Assembly (NCBI RefSeq): GCF_900100755.1
Contig: NZ_FNCI01000002.1
Coordinates: forward strand, 254,951-318,950
Reading direction: 5' to 3'
DNA length: 64,000 bases
DNA from: Onishia taeanensis
Lineage (GTDB): Bacteria; Pseudomonadota; Gammaproteobacteria; Pseudomonadales; Halomonadaceae
A program made the translations under genes and the position numbers. Positions 17,411-27,159 of the stretch are shown one piece after another. How positions within the stretch are numbered: the stretch's first letter is position 1; every line of letters begins with the position of its first letter. The notes under the pieces are model-generated. The model saw only the letters and a list, made by a program, of their open reading frames with translations, had not been told where the DNA came from and searched no databases.

Positions 17411-19435
17411 TTGAGTAGCGAAATCATCAAAGTCCCCGATATCGGTGGCAGCACCGATGTCGAAATCATCGAGATCGCGGTGTCGGTAGGCGATGTAATC
17501 GCCGCTGAGGACACCATGATCACTCTCGAGTCCGATAAGGCCAGCATGGATGTCCCGGCGCCCAAGGGCGGTAAGGTCGTCAAGGTGCTGGTCAAGGAAG
17601 GCGATACCGTCTCCGAAGGCGACGACATCCTCGAGCTCGAAGCCGAGGGCGGTGGCGACGCCGATCAGGACGAGGCACCCGCCGAAGCGTCCTCCAAGGC
17701 TGAGGACGAGCCGGCCGAGAAAGCCGAGCAGAAGCAAAGCGGCGGCCAGGCGGCGAAGAAATCCTCCGGCGGAGGCAAGCGTACCGTCGAGATCAAGGTG
17801 CCGGACATCGGCGGCAGCGAGAACGTCGAGATCATCGAGGTGGCCGTGGCCGAGGGCGACGAGGTCAGCGAGGAAGATGCGCTGATCACCCTGGAGTCCG
17901 ACAAGGCCTCGATGGACGTGCCGAGCCCTTATAGCGGCAAGCTCGTCTCATTGGCGATCAAGGAAGGCGACACCGTCTCCGAAGGCGACGTGATCGGCAC
18001 CATGGAAATCGCTGGTGACGATGGCGACGCTGAAGAAGACGCGCCCAGCGAGCCGGCCTCAGCCTCTGAAGAGAGCGCCGAGCAGTCGAGCGCGGACGAA
18101 GAGCCGGAAGGCGCCGAGGAAGGCGAGTCTCAGCGCAAGGAGATTCGCGTTCCCGATATCGGTGGCAGCGAGGACGTGCCGATCATCGAGGTCTCGGTCG
18201 CTGAAGGTGACGAGATCAACGAAGAAGACGCCTTGATCACCCTGGAGTCCGACAAGGCGTCGATGGACGTGCCGAGCCCCTTCAAGGGCAAGCTGGTCGA
18301 GCTTGCCGTGAAGGAAGGTGACACCGTCTCCGAAGGCGACCTGATCGGCTATATCGAGGTGGCAGGTGCCAAGCCCGCTGCCAAGAAGCCGTCAGCGCCC
18401 AAGAAGGAGGCTTCGGCCCCGGCAAAAGAGCCGGCAGCAGCCAAGCAGGACGCGGCACCCTCCAAGCCGCAGAGTGCACCCCAGGCGGCAGAGCCGGTAA
18501 GCGATGGCAAGCGCGTGCATGCGGGCCCCGCGGTGCGCATGCTGGCCCGCGAGTTGGGCGTTGATCTGACCCAGGTCAAGGCCACCGGTCCCAAGGGCCG
18601 GGTGCTGAAGGAAGACGTGCACGGCTTCGTCAAGCAGGTAATGAGCCAATCCCAGGGCAAGGCGGCTCCCGCTGCGGCACCGGCGGCAGCCGGCGGCGCA
18701 GGCATCCCGCCGATCCCGGATCAGGACTTCAGCCAGTTCGGCGAGGTGGAAGAGAAGCCGATGGGCCGCCTGATGAAGATGGGCGCCACCAACCTGCATC
18801 GCAGCTGGCTCAACGTGCCACACGTGACCCAGTTCGACGAGGCGGACATCACCGAGCTCGAGTCCTTCCGCAAGTCGATGAAGGCCGAGGCCGAGGCACA
18901 GGGCGCCAAGCTGACCCCGCTGCCGTTCATGATCAAGGCCTGCGCCTTCGCGCTGAAGAAGTTCCCGCAGTTCAACGTCAGTCTCAAGAGCGACGGCGAG
19001 ACCCTGGTGCACAAGAAGTACGTGCACATCGGGGTGGCCGTGGATACCCCGGACGGCCTGATGGTGCCGGTGATTCGCAACGCCGATCAGAAGTCGCTGA
19101 TCGATCTGGCGAAAGAGTCCGTGGAACTGGCCAAGAAGGCCCAGACCAAGAAGCTCAAGCGCGACGAGATGACCGGTGGTTGTTTCACCATCTCGAGCCT
19201 GGGGTCGATTGGCGGTACCGCTTTCACACCGATCGTCAACGCACCGGAAGTCGCCATCCTCGGCGTTTCCAAGGCGCAGATGAAGCCGGTATGGGATGGC
19301 AAGGCCTTCGAGCCGCGTCTGATGATGCCGCTGTCGCTGTCCTACGACCACCGTGCGGTCAACGGTGCCGATGCGGCGCGCTTCACGGCCTTCCTGGCTC
19401 AGGCGCTGACCGACATCCGCCGGATGCTGCTGTGA
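17411..19435 (+). CDS. aceF: Dihydrolipoamide acetyltransferase (E2) with three lipoyl domains
   Basis: Core of the pyruvate dehydrogenase complex. Domain order in 674 aa: three lipoyl domains with lipoylated lysines K43, K165 and K282 (each in ESDKASMDVP), joined by acidic Ala/Glu/Ser linkers; an E1/E3-binding domain at about 369-405 (VHAGPAVRMLARELGVDL); and the acetyltransferase core ending in SYDHRAVNGADAARF near residue 650, with the catalytic histidine. The start is TTG 17411, supported by AGGAAAGGAG just upstream; there is no ATG in frame close by. An 8-codon open frame (17388-17414) ends inside this start codon, which may be chance. The second and third lipoyl domains are very similar at DNA level, with a period of 351 bp. 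Confidence 0.97.
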   Translation: MSSEIIKVPDIGGSTDVEIIEIAVSVGDVIAAEDTMITLESDKASMDVPAPKGGKVVKVLVKEGDTVSEGDDILELEAEGGGDADQDEAPAEASSKAEDEPAEKAEQKQSGGQAAKKSSGGGKRTVEIKVPDIGGSENVEIIEVAVAEGDEVSEEDALITLESDKASMDVPSPYSGKLVSLAIKEGDTVSEGDVIGTMEIAGDDGDAEEDAPSEPASASEESAEQSSADEEPEGAEEGESQRKEIRVPDIGGSEDVPIIEVSVAEGDEINEEDALITLESDKASMDVPSPFKGKLVELAVKEGDTVSEGDLIGYIEVAGAKPAAKKPSAPKKEASAPAKEPAAAKQDAAPSKPQSAPQAAEPVSDGKRVHAGPAVRMLARELGVDLTQVKATGPKGRVLKEDVHGFVKQVMSQSQGKAAPAAAPAAAGGAGIPPIPDQDFSQFGEVEEKPMGRLMKMGATNLHRSWLNVPHVTQFDEADITELESFRKSMKAEAEAQGAKLTPLPFMIKACAFALKKFPQFNVSLKSDGETLVHKKYVHIGVAVDTPDGLMVPVIRNADQKSLIDLAKESVELAKKAQTKKLKRDEMTGGCFTISSLGSIGGTAFTPIVNAPEVAILGVSKAQMKPVWDGKAFEPRLMMPLSLSYDHRAVNGADAARFTAFLAQALTDIRRMLL

Positions 19436-19471
19436 TCCGGTCTTGATGCTGCCGGCGTTTGCCGGCTACCG

Positions 19472-19499
19472 AAACGGCGCCCACGGGCGCCGTTTTTTT
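19472..19499 (+). terminator. Rho-independent terminator after aceF
   Basis: 11-bp stem AAACGGCGCCC / GGGCGCCGTTT with a 2-base loop followed by a run of Ts. Ends the aceEF operon. Confidence 0.95.
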
Positions 19500-19678
19500 A
19501 TGCGGGCAAAGGCAGCATCCTGGACAACCCCGACCAAAGTGCTATTGGGAAAGACCAGGCCTGGCGGTGAGGATGATCCTGGTCAGCATTAGGACGACCC
19601 CGATCCGGCGTTGCTTGTTTCACGAGCTTGGCCCCGGTATTGTCTGCGGTCATCACAATTTTTACCTTCACTCTATAA

Positions 19679-20362
<684 letters not shown>

Positions 20363-20380
20363 TCGCCTCCGCTCGATTCT

Positions 20381-20415
20381 CCGAGGGCTCGCCATGGCGG
20401 GCCCTCGGTCGTTTG
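20381..20415 (+). terminator. Terminator after adk
   Basis: 8-bp arms CCGAGGGC / GCCCTCGG with an internal CGCCATGGCG palindrome in the loop, then TCGTTT. Confidence 0.7.
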
Positions 20416-20521
20416 GGAGGCCGTTAGCCAGGCGTGCCACCCGCCAGCGACGCCGTAACTTTCCTCGTCTTCACGCCGCGGCGTATAATGCCGCCCACAT
20501 CTCCTGACCCCCGATACCGCT

Positions 20522-21226
20522 ATGCCGACCCTGCTGGCCCTGGATGCCTCCTCGAGCGCCTGTTCCGCGGCGCTGCTTTGCCGCCGCGACGGGCATGACG
20601 ATCAATTGCTGGCGCGCTTCGTGCAGGCGCCCCGCGAACATACGCGCCGGCTGATGCCGATGATCGACGAACTGCTTGACGAGGCCGGCCTGACCCTCGC
20701 CGATATGGACGCCCTGGCCTACGGGCACGGCCCCGGCTCCTTTACCGGCCTGCGCATCGCCGCCGGCGTGGCGCAAGGCTTGGCCTTTGGCCTCGAGATC
20801 CCGCTGATCGGCGTCTCTACCCTGGAAGCCCTGGCGCTGGCCGGCCATCGTCGTCTGCACCTGCGTCATGTGATGCCGGTCATCGATGCCCGTATGGGCG
20901 AGCTCTATACCGCCGCCTATCGCTGCCATGCCGGTGAGTTGACCCGGCTCGCCGACGAAGCGCTGGTGTCGCCTGAGCGACTGACGCTGCCCGCCGGTCA
21001 CGAGGAGGCCGATTGGGTCGGGGTCGGCTCGGGATGGGAGCAATGGGAGGCGCTGCCGGTGACGGTGCAGGCCGGCGTCAGCCAGCATCTGCCCGACATG
21101 CAGCCGGCGGCCGAGGATATGGTGCTGCTGGCGGCTCAGGCCTTGGCGTCGGGCGGTGGCGAGGCGCCGCATCTTGCCCAGCCGGTCTATCTGCGTGACC
21201 AGGTAGCCTGGCAGAAGAGCCGGTGA
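20522..21226 (+). CDS. tsaB: tRNA threonylcarbamoyladenosine biosynthesis protein TsaB
   Basis: Non-catalytic partner of TsaD in the complex that installs t6A at position 37 of ANN-decoding tRNAs. The 234-aa ASKHA-fold protein shows [30 protein letters not shown], the central [16 protein letters not shown] motif and [15 protein letters not shown]. Overlaps the next gene rsmJ by 4 bases (GTGA), so the two RNA-modification genes are coupled. Confidence 0.95.
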   Translation: MPTLLALDASSSACSAALLCRRDGHDDQLLARFVQAPREHTRRLMPMIDELLDEAGLTLADMDALAYGHGPGSFTGLRIAAGVAQGLAFGLEIPLIGVSTLEALALAGHRRLHLRHVMPVIDARMGELYTAAYRCHAGELTRLADEALVSPERLTLPAGHEEADWVGVGSGWEQWEALPVTVQAGVSQHLPDMQPAAEDMVLLAAQALASGGGEAPHLAQPVYLRDQVAWQKSR

Positions 21227-22032
21227 GCGGGCAGCAGCCGGCAGAAGCGGGGCACGAACCGCCGGTGGTCGTCTGCGGTGAGGGCCTTGGCGAGCTTGCC
21301 GCACGCCTGGGCTTGCCGCAGGCAGCCGCGCCTGGGCCTCGGCTGACGCTCATGCAGCTCGATGGCCAACTGGTGCTGGCCGGCGACGAGCGGCTGTACG
21401 GCAAGCCGCTGGCCGCCGACTTCGTGGCCGGAAAGGCCGCTCATCGCCGCCGCTTTGGTGGCGGTCGCGGCCAGCTCATCGCCAAGGCCTGTGGCTTGGG
21501 GGCAGGGAAGGGCCAGGCGTCTGCCATGCCCAGCATTGTCGATGCCACGGCGGGACTTGGGCGTGACGCCTTCGTGCTGGCAAGCCTTGGCGCCGAGGTG
21601 CTGATGCTCGAACGGGTGCCGGCGATCTATGCGCTGCTCGAAGACGCATTGGCCCGAGCCCAGCAGGACGCTGAGACCGCGCCCATCGCTGCTCGCCTGC
21701 TGCTGGAGCACATCGATGCCAGCCTGGGCCTCGCCGAGGCCATCGCCAAGACGCGCCATGCGCCTCAGGTGATCCATCTGGATCCGATGTTTCCCCACCG
21801 CGACAAGTCGGCACTGGTGAAAAAGGAGATGCGGCTCTTTCGCGAGCTGGCCGGTGATGATGCGGATGCGCCCAGGCTGCTCGAAGCCGCTCTGGACGTG
21901 GCCAGCCACCGGGTGGTGGTCAAGCGCCCACGCAAGGCGCCGCCGATCGACGGCCCCGCTCCGCACCATGTCCTCGAGGGCAAGACCAGTCGCTATGATC
22001 TCTACGTGCACCGTTCGCTGCGCGATATCTAG
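21223..22032 (+). CDS. rsmJ: 16S rRNA (guanine-1516-N2)-methyltransferase RsmJ
   Basis: SAM-dependent methyltransferase acting on G1516 of 16S rRNA. The family block [14 protein letters not shown] is followed by the SAM-binding strand [20 protein letters not shown], the acidic [18 protein letters not shown] and the catalytic-region [20 protein letters not shown]. 269 aa, slightly longer than E. coli RsmJ (250 aa) through the N-terminus. The GTG start overlaps the tsaB stop. Confidence 0.92.
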   Translation: MSGQQPAEAGHEPPVVVCGEGLGELAARLGLPQAAAPGPRLTLMQLDGQLVLAGDERLYGKPLAADFVAGKAAHRRRFGGGRGQLIAKACGLGAGKGQASAMPSIVDATAGLGRDAFVLASLGAEVLMLERVPAIYALLEDALARAQQDAETAPIAARLLLEHIDASLGLAEAIAKTRHAPQVIHLDPMFPHRDKSALVKKEMRLFRELAGDDADAPRLLEAALDVASHRVVVKRPRKAPPIDGPAPHHVLEGKTSRYDLYVHRSLRDI

Positions 22033-22061
22033 CCCATGCCGCCTGTCAGGGTGGCCTGCCC

Positions 22062-22087
22062 TTTGCCAAGGACTTTTGCCAAGGACT
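22062..22087 (+). repeat. 13-bp tandem duplication between rsmJ and plsB
   Basis: TTTGCCAAGGACT occurs twice in direct succession (22062-22074 and 22075-22087) in the 90-bp gap between the convergent genes. Probably a slippage duplication with no function. Confidence 0.8.
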
Positions 22088-22122
22088 TTCCCATCGTGCT
22101 GCATTGCTGGGTTGATGGTCGT

Positions 22123-24669
22123 CTAGGCGTCATCAACAGGCGGCGTTGCCGTACTTGCCTCGGCCTCGGCCTTGGATGAGGGTGAGGGCGCGGCGTCGCT
22201 AGTCGGCGCGGCAAGCTGCTGCAGGCGGTGGCGTAGCGCCGGGTCGAAGAGGGTGTTGACACGCTCGGCGGTCGCCGTCAATTCGGCGCCATAGCAAAGC
22301 CGACCGTCCTCGTCCGGCCATGTCCAGCCGTCGGCTTCCAGGCTCGTGACCAGACCCGCGAACAGCCGTCGATCGAAGAACTCCGGCGCATCCAGCCCCG
22401 ACAGCAGCGTCAGGCGCTCGGCCAGAAGTCCGCTCTGCTCGGCGAGTTGATCCCGGGTCAAACTGCCGCTCGGCAGGCGCAACAGGCTCGCCAGCAGCAG
22501 ATAGCCCCGTTCCAGAGACGGCTGGATCAGCCGCCCCAAAAGGTGTAGCTGTTCGCGGCCTGCATGCCCCGCCGAGGGGCGTCGCCAGCGGGGCACGCTT
22601 GCCTTGTCGCCTGCTGGCCGCGTCTCGACCTCCAAGAGTCCCTGATCGACCAGTCGATCCAGGGTGGCGCGCAGCGCTGTGGCCAGCTCCGTTTCTGGAG
22701 TGATATACAGCTCCCGCACCAGCACGGGCCAGCCCGGAGCCAGCAGGGCGTGCAGTTCTTCCTCGCTGAAGCGGACGTTATTGCGAAAGGCGAAGGCCAC
22801 CAGGCCTGCCAGCGCGAAATGATGCAGCACATTGTTGCGATACCAGCTCAATAGGCTCGTCTGCTCCGGGCTCGCCAACACCAACTCGCCAAGCACCTGG
22901 TGGCGTCGCTCGATAAAGCCCAGCGACTCGACGTGGGGAATCCACTCCGCGGGTGAGCCACTGAGGCCCTGGGCGGGGGTCGAGCCGTCGGTGCCAATCG
23001 CTTCCGCTGAGCTCCTGGCCAAGTCGACCAGCAGCTCGAGCTGGCGCTCGAGCAGGTCGCGTTCGATGGCTCTGTGCGGAGTGGCCAATAGCACCAGGGC
23101 GACTAGGTTCACCGCATTGAGCGGCACGGCGGCATTGATGCGTCGCGCCAGTTCCTCGCCCAGTCGCGGCACCGCGCGCTGCTGCCAGTCCTCGTCGCTG
23201 GCGTGGCGCCACTCGGGCGTCTCGGCATCGAGAAAGGAACTCAGCGGCAGCGGTGCGCCGATGGTCACGCTGACGCGGCCAAAGGGTTGTCGCAGTCGAC
23301 CAAACACACGCAGCAGCCCAAGCGGTGTCTCCCGTCGCTTGGGTTTGCCGGCAAGCTCGGCTCGGTAGCTGTCGCTCTCGATGACGCGCTCGTAGCCAAT
23401 CGCCACCGGGATAAAGGCCAGTTTTCCCGAGTGCCCGCGGGTCTTCACGCCTCGGACATGGGCGCGCAGCGTCATCGCCAGCATGCCCGGGCGCGGGTCG
23501 AGCAGACGCCCGCTGCGCGAGCGTCCGCCTTCGATGAAGTACTCGAGGGGGTGCCCGCGGGATAGCAGGCGCGCCAAGTACTCCTGGAAGACCGCGCGGT
23601 AGAGACGATTGCCCTTGAAGCTGCGGCGCATGAAAAAAGCGCCGCCGCGCCGCAGCAGTGGGCCAATGACCGGCATGTTGAGGTTGCGACCGGCAGCGAT
23701 ATGCGGCGGCATCAGCCCCTCGTGGAAGAGCACGTAGGACAGCAGCAGGTAGTCGATGTGGCTGCGGTGGCAGGGCACATAGACCAGGGTATGGTCACCG
23801 GCCAGTGCCTTGACCGCTTCGATACCCTCCACGTCGACGCCGTCGTAGAGCCGTGTCCAGAGGCGTTCGAGCAGGCCGTCGAGCAGTCTCAGCACCGGAT
23901 AGGTCATGTTGGAGGCGATCTCGCGGCCATAGCGGCGGGCGCGCGCCTTCACACGGGAGACTTGGCGACCTTCGGACTCGGCGGTCTCGGCGATGGCCTC
24001 GCGCACCGTCGGGCTTGCCACCACGCCATCGATCAGGGTGCGGCGATGGGAGAGATCGGGGCCCAGCACTCGGGTGCGCTGGCGCCGGAAGTGCACCCTC
24101 AAGAGCCTTGCCACCTTGCGGTTGGTGAGGGCATCGGGGCGTCTTTCGATCAGCGCGCGCAGCGACAGTGGCGCTCCGAAGTGCACCTCGACGCTGCGCC
24201 CGTGAACCAGTACCGCCAGGGCACGCCTGAGACGGCCGGTCAGCCCCCAGTCATCGGCGGTGATCAGCGACCAGAAGCCGAAGCGCTTGCCCGGCGCGCG
24301 TCCCCAGAAGACACTGACCGGCAGCAGCTCGAGATCCTGTTCGGGGTGGCCATGCAGCCACTCTAAGTAGCCAAGGAAGGGCGCCTGGGCTTTGCGGCGC
24401 CGTCCCGGCAGCGACACGCAGCGTGACAGCGCCGGTTGCTGTTCACTCAAGGGCTGATTCGGCTCGGGCAGCTCGCTTCGCGCGCACAGGGTCTCGAGCA
24501 GCAAGCGATCCGTGAGCGCCGGATGAGGCAGCACATAGATCGTCATGGCCGTTGGTGACAGGCCAAGCGATGCTGGGTCAGGCTCGATCAGACGAACCTC
24601 GACCCAGGCACGAATAAGGGCCCGAACGGGGCGGCGCACTAGGCTGGCAAGGGCTGATATCCAGGGCAT
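22123..24669 (-). CDS. plsB: Glycerol-3-phosphate 1-O-acyltransferase PlsB
   Basis: Inner-membrane enzyme that makes lysophosphatidic acid, the first step of phospholipid synthesis. The 848-aa length fits the PlsB family (E. coli 807 aa). The acyltransferase HX4D motif is H301-D306 (PCHRSHIDYLLL), close to E. coli 306-311, followed by the GGAFFMRRSFKGN and FIEGGRSRSGR blocks that bind glycerol-3-phosphate. The C-terminus (TATPPVDDA) is a low-complexity tail absent in E. coli. It is divergent from a cardiolipin synthase gene, so two phospholipid genes share this intergenic region. Confidence 0.95.
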   Translation of the reverse strand: MPWISALASLVRRPVRALIRAWVEVRLIEPDPASLGLSPTAMTIYVLPHPALTDRLLLETLCARSELPEPNQPLSEQQPALSRCVSLPGRRRKAQAPFLGYLEWLHGHPEQDLELLPVSVFWGRAPGKRFGFWSLITADDWGLTGRLRRALAVLVHGRSVEVHFGAPLSLRALIERRPDALTNRKVARLLRVHFRRQRTRVLGPDLSHRRTLIDGVVASPTVREAIAETAESEGRQVSRVKARARRYGREIASNMTYPVLRLLDGLLERLWTRLYDGVDVEGIEAVKALAGDHTLVYVPCHRSHIDYLLLSYVLFHEGLMPPHIAAGRNLNMPVIGPLLRRGGAFFMRRSFKGNRLYRAVFQEYLARLLSRGHPLEYFIEGGRSRSGRLLDPRPGMLAMTLRAHVRGVKTRGHSGKLAFIPVAIGYERVIESDSYRAELAGKPKRRETPLGLLRVFGRLRQPFGRVSVTIGAPLPLSSFLDAETPEWRHASDEDWQQRAVPRLGEELARRINAAVPLNAVNLVALVLLATPHRAIERDLLERQLELLVDLARSSAEAIGTDGSTPAQGLSGSPAEWIPHVESLGFIERRHQVLGELVLASPEQTSLLSWYRNNVLHHFALAGLVAFAFRNNVRFSEEELHALLAPGWPVLVRELYITPETELATALRATLDRLVDQGLLEVETRPAGDKASVPRWRRPSAGHAGREQLHLLGRLIQPSLERGYLLLASLLRLPSGSLTRDQLAEQSGLLAERLTLLSGLDAPEFFDRRLFAGLVTSLEADGWTWPDEDGRLCYGAELTATAERVNTLFDPALRHRLQQLAAPTSDAAPSPSSKAEAEASTATPPVDDA

Positions 24670-24874
24670 TCCCTTACCTTATGCAATATGAGAGGGCCTA
24701 GTATAGCGTTGGTGACGCCCGACCGGCGCAAAGCCGGTGCCAGGGGGGCAAGAAAGGGGCCGCGAAAGGCGCGCAACGCGGTGGGAAAACAGCGGGGGCA
24801 TCGAGCACGACAGGCGCTGGTCGATGGGTAAGCAAGCACGGGTGTGACTCGACACAAGCGATAAGGATGCAGGC

Positions 24875-25996
24875 ATGCAAGGCAACTGGCGTGACGGAAA
24901 TCGCTTCACGCTGCTGGCAGAGGCCCAGCAGTTTCTTCCCGAGATGTTCAAGGCCATCGAGTCGGCCCGGAATTCGTTGATTCTCGAGCTCTATCTGATG
25001 GAGTCCGGCGAGCTCTCCAATTCCTTGATCGATCTTCTGGGAGAGGCCGCGGAGCGTGGCGTGACGGTGATGTTGCTGCTCGATGACTACGGTGCCATGG
25101 GGCTCGAGAGCGCCGATCGTGAGCGACTCGCCAAGCGCGGCGTGGCAATACGTTACTTCAATCCACTCGCCTGGAAGTCGCTCGCCCGCAACCTGACCCG
25201 AGACCACCGCAAGCTGCTGGTGGTCGACGGTGAGGTGGCCTTCACCGGCGGCTTCGGGGCGGTCGATGCTTTCCTCGGCGCCTGGTACGAAGTGGCCGTG
25301 CGTATTGAAGGACCCGTGGTCGCTGATTGGGTGCGGCTATTCTCAAAGCTGTGGGATTCGTCCTTGAGTCGCGGTGAGGGCGAGGCTGCCCTGGTCCGAG
25401 GGCTGCGCGTGGCGCTGCGGGAAGACCGCGGAGCGAGGGGAATGCTGGGGCGAGTGGTCTGGGGGCAGGGCTATCGCTATCAGGCCATTCGCCGCTCACT
25501 GCAGGCACAGCTGGAGTCGGCGCAGGACAGGGTCTGGATCTGCACGCCCTATTTCGTGCCCACCCTGAGTCTGCGCAACCGTTTGGTACGGGCGGCGCGT
25601 CGGGGAGTGGACGTGCGCCTGCTGCTGCCTGGTGTCGATCATGACCACCCCGGCGTGCGTTATGCCGGCCAACGTTTCTATGGCCGTATGCTGCGTGCCG
25701 GGGTGCGCATCTTCGAGTTTCAGCCAAGCTTCATTCACGCCAAATTCTCGCTGGCGGACAATTGGAGCGCGATCGGCTCCTGCAACTTCGATCACTGGAA
25801 CCTGCAGTGGAACCTGGAGGCCAATCAAGAAGTGCGCGATGTCCGTTTTGCCGGCGAGGTACAGGCACTTTTCGAGCGCAACTTCCGGGCAAGCCAGGAA
25901 GTCGATCCTCAGCGCTGGGCCGAGCGCCCGCGGTTGCAGCGGCTGCGCGAATGGCTGTGGGGCCTGGTGGATTCCATGCTCACCCGGCTGCGCTGA
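24875..25996 (+). CDS. Phospholipase D-type cardiolipin synthase (ClsB-like)
   Basis: Joins phosphatidyl groups to form cardiolipin or a related lipid. 373 aa with two HKD motifs: H111-K113-D118 (DHRKLLVVDG) and H288-K290-D295 (IHAKFSLADN), the latter ending in SCNFDHWNLQWNLEAN. There is no N-terminal membrane-spanning pair, unlike ClsA, so it resembles the shorter ClsB/ClsC class. I leave the gene symbol empty because the ClsB/ClsC split cannot be settled by eye. Convergent with aguA, 18 bp between stops. Confidence 0.88.
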   Translation: MQGNWRDGNRFTLLAEAQQFLPEMFKAIESARNSLILELYLMESGELSNSLIDLLGEAAERGVTVMLLLDDYGAMGLESADRERLAKRGVAIRYFNPLAWKSLARNLTRDHRKLLVVDGEVAFTGGFGAVDAFLGAWYEVAVRIEGPVVADWVRLFSKLWDSSLSRGEGEAALVRGLRVALREDRGARGMLGRVVWGQGYRYQAIRRSLQAQLESAQDRVWICTPYFVPTLSLRNRLVRAARRGVDVRLLLPGVDHDHPGVRYAGQRFYGRMLRAGVRIFEFQPSFIHAKFSLADNWSAIGSCNFDHWNLQWNLEANQEVRDVRFAGEVQALFERNFRASQEVDPQRWAERPRLQRLREWLWGLVDSMLTRLR

Positions 25997-26014
25997 GCGC
26001 TCCTTTTCCAGTCA

Positions 26015-27151
26015 TCAAGACCGCGACGCTGCTCGGCTTGGCTGCTGCTGGGTGATGCAGTGGATGTTGCCACCGCCGAGCAGAATCTCCCTGGCCGGCA
26101 CGCCGACCACCCGGCGGCTGGGAAAGAGGTCTTGAATGATGGCGCTGGCCGCGTCGTCGAGGGCAGGGTCCAGCAGCGGCATGACCACCACCTCGTTGCC
26201 GATGTAGAAGTTCACGTAGGAGGCCGCCATACGATCGCCGGGCCGCCGCGGATGCGAATGGTGAAGCCGGTCGATGCCGCTGGCCTCGTCTTCGGCGATA
26301 TAGAGGGGGCCCGGTTGCAGCAGCTTGTGAACCTTGAGCGATCGACCCTGGGCATCCTTTGTAGACTCCAGCACCTCGAGTGCTTCTCGGGAGATGGCGT
26401 ACTGGGGGTCGGCCGGATCATCGCACCAGGTCAGGGCCACCTCGCCGGGTGCGACGAAGCAGCATAGATTGTCGACGTGGCCGTCGGTCTCGTCCTGATA
26501 GCAACCCCGCGGCAGCCAGATGATGGTCTTGACCCCCAGGGTATCGCGCAGTACCTGCTCCATCTCGGCCTTGGTCATATCGGGATTACGGTTGGGGTTC
26601 AGCAGGCATTCCTCGGTGGTGACCAGGGTGCCTTCGCCATCCACGTGAATGGCGCCGCCCTCGAGCATGACCGGTACCGTGAAACATTCCACGCCGAGTA
26701 ATTCGGCGACCTTGGTACGAATGCGCCGGTCCTTGTCCCAGGGAAAGTAGAGGCCGCCATCGAGGCCGCCCCAGGCATTGAACTCCCAGTTCACCATGGC
26801 CAGGCGGCCATCCGGGTGGGTCAGGAAGGTCGGGCCCACGTCACGCATCCAGGCGTCGTTGCTGGAGAGCTCCACCACCCTGACATGGTCGGGGAGCTGG
26901 ATGCGGGCGTTCTCATATTGGTCGTCGTTGACACCCACGAACACGGTCTCGCTCTCGGCGATCGCCGTGGCTACCTCGATGAAGGCCTGCTGGGCGGGCT
27001 TGGCGCCATAGCGCCAGTTGTCGGGACGCTGCGGCCATAGCATCCAGCAGGCATCGTGGGGGGCAAACTCGGCGGGCATGGAAAAGCCCTGTTCGGCCGG
27101 TGTTGCGTGGCAGGCGCCCTCAAGGGCACCGGGTAGATTGCGTGTCGTCAT
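26015..27151 (-). CDS. aguA: Agmatine deiminase
   Basis: Hydrolyses agmatine to N-carbamoylputrescine and ammonia. The 378-aa pentein-fold protein shows the guanidino-binding NDAWMRDVGPTF, GGLDGGLYFPWDKD, LEGGAIHVDGEGT and the catalytic-cysteine end motif LLGGGNIHCITQQQP. Start ATG 27151 lies 8 bases after the stop of the transporter gene; GTG 27163 is an alternative that would overlap it. It is last in the operon aminotransferase - NhaC - aguA. The usual partner aguB (nitrilase-family N-carbamoylputrescine amidase) is not nearby. Confidence 0.96.
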   Translation of the reverse strand: MTTRNLPGALEGACHATPAEQGFSMPAEFAPHDACWMLWPQRPDNWRYGAKPAQQAFIEVATAIAESETVFVGVNDDQYENARIQLPDHVRVVELSSNDAWMRDVGPTFLTHPDGRLAMVNWEFNAWGGLDGGLYFPWDKDRRIRTKVAELLGVECFTVPVMLEGGAIHVDGEGTLVTTEECLLNPNRNPDMTKAEMEQVLRDTLGVKTIIWLPRGCYQDETDGHVDNLCCFVAPGEVALTWCDDPADPQYAISREALEVLESTKDAQGRSLKVHKLLQPGPLYIAEDEASGIDRLHHSHPRRPGDRMAASYVNFYIGNEVVVMPLLDPALDDAASAIIQDLFPSRRVVGVPAREILLGGGNIHCITQQQPSRAASRS

Positions 27152-27159
27152 ATCGATTC

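Noticed and set aside
17388-17414. 8-codon frame ending in the aceF start codon
   Set aside because: Its ATG has no good ribosome binding site and the overlap with TTGA can arise by chance. Mentioned under aceF only.
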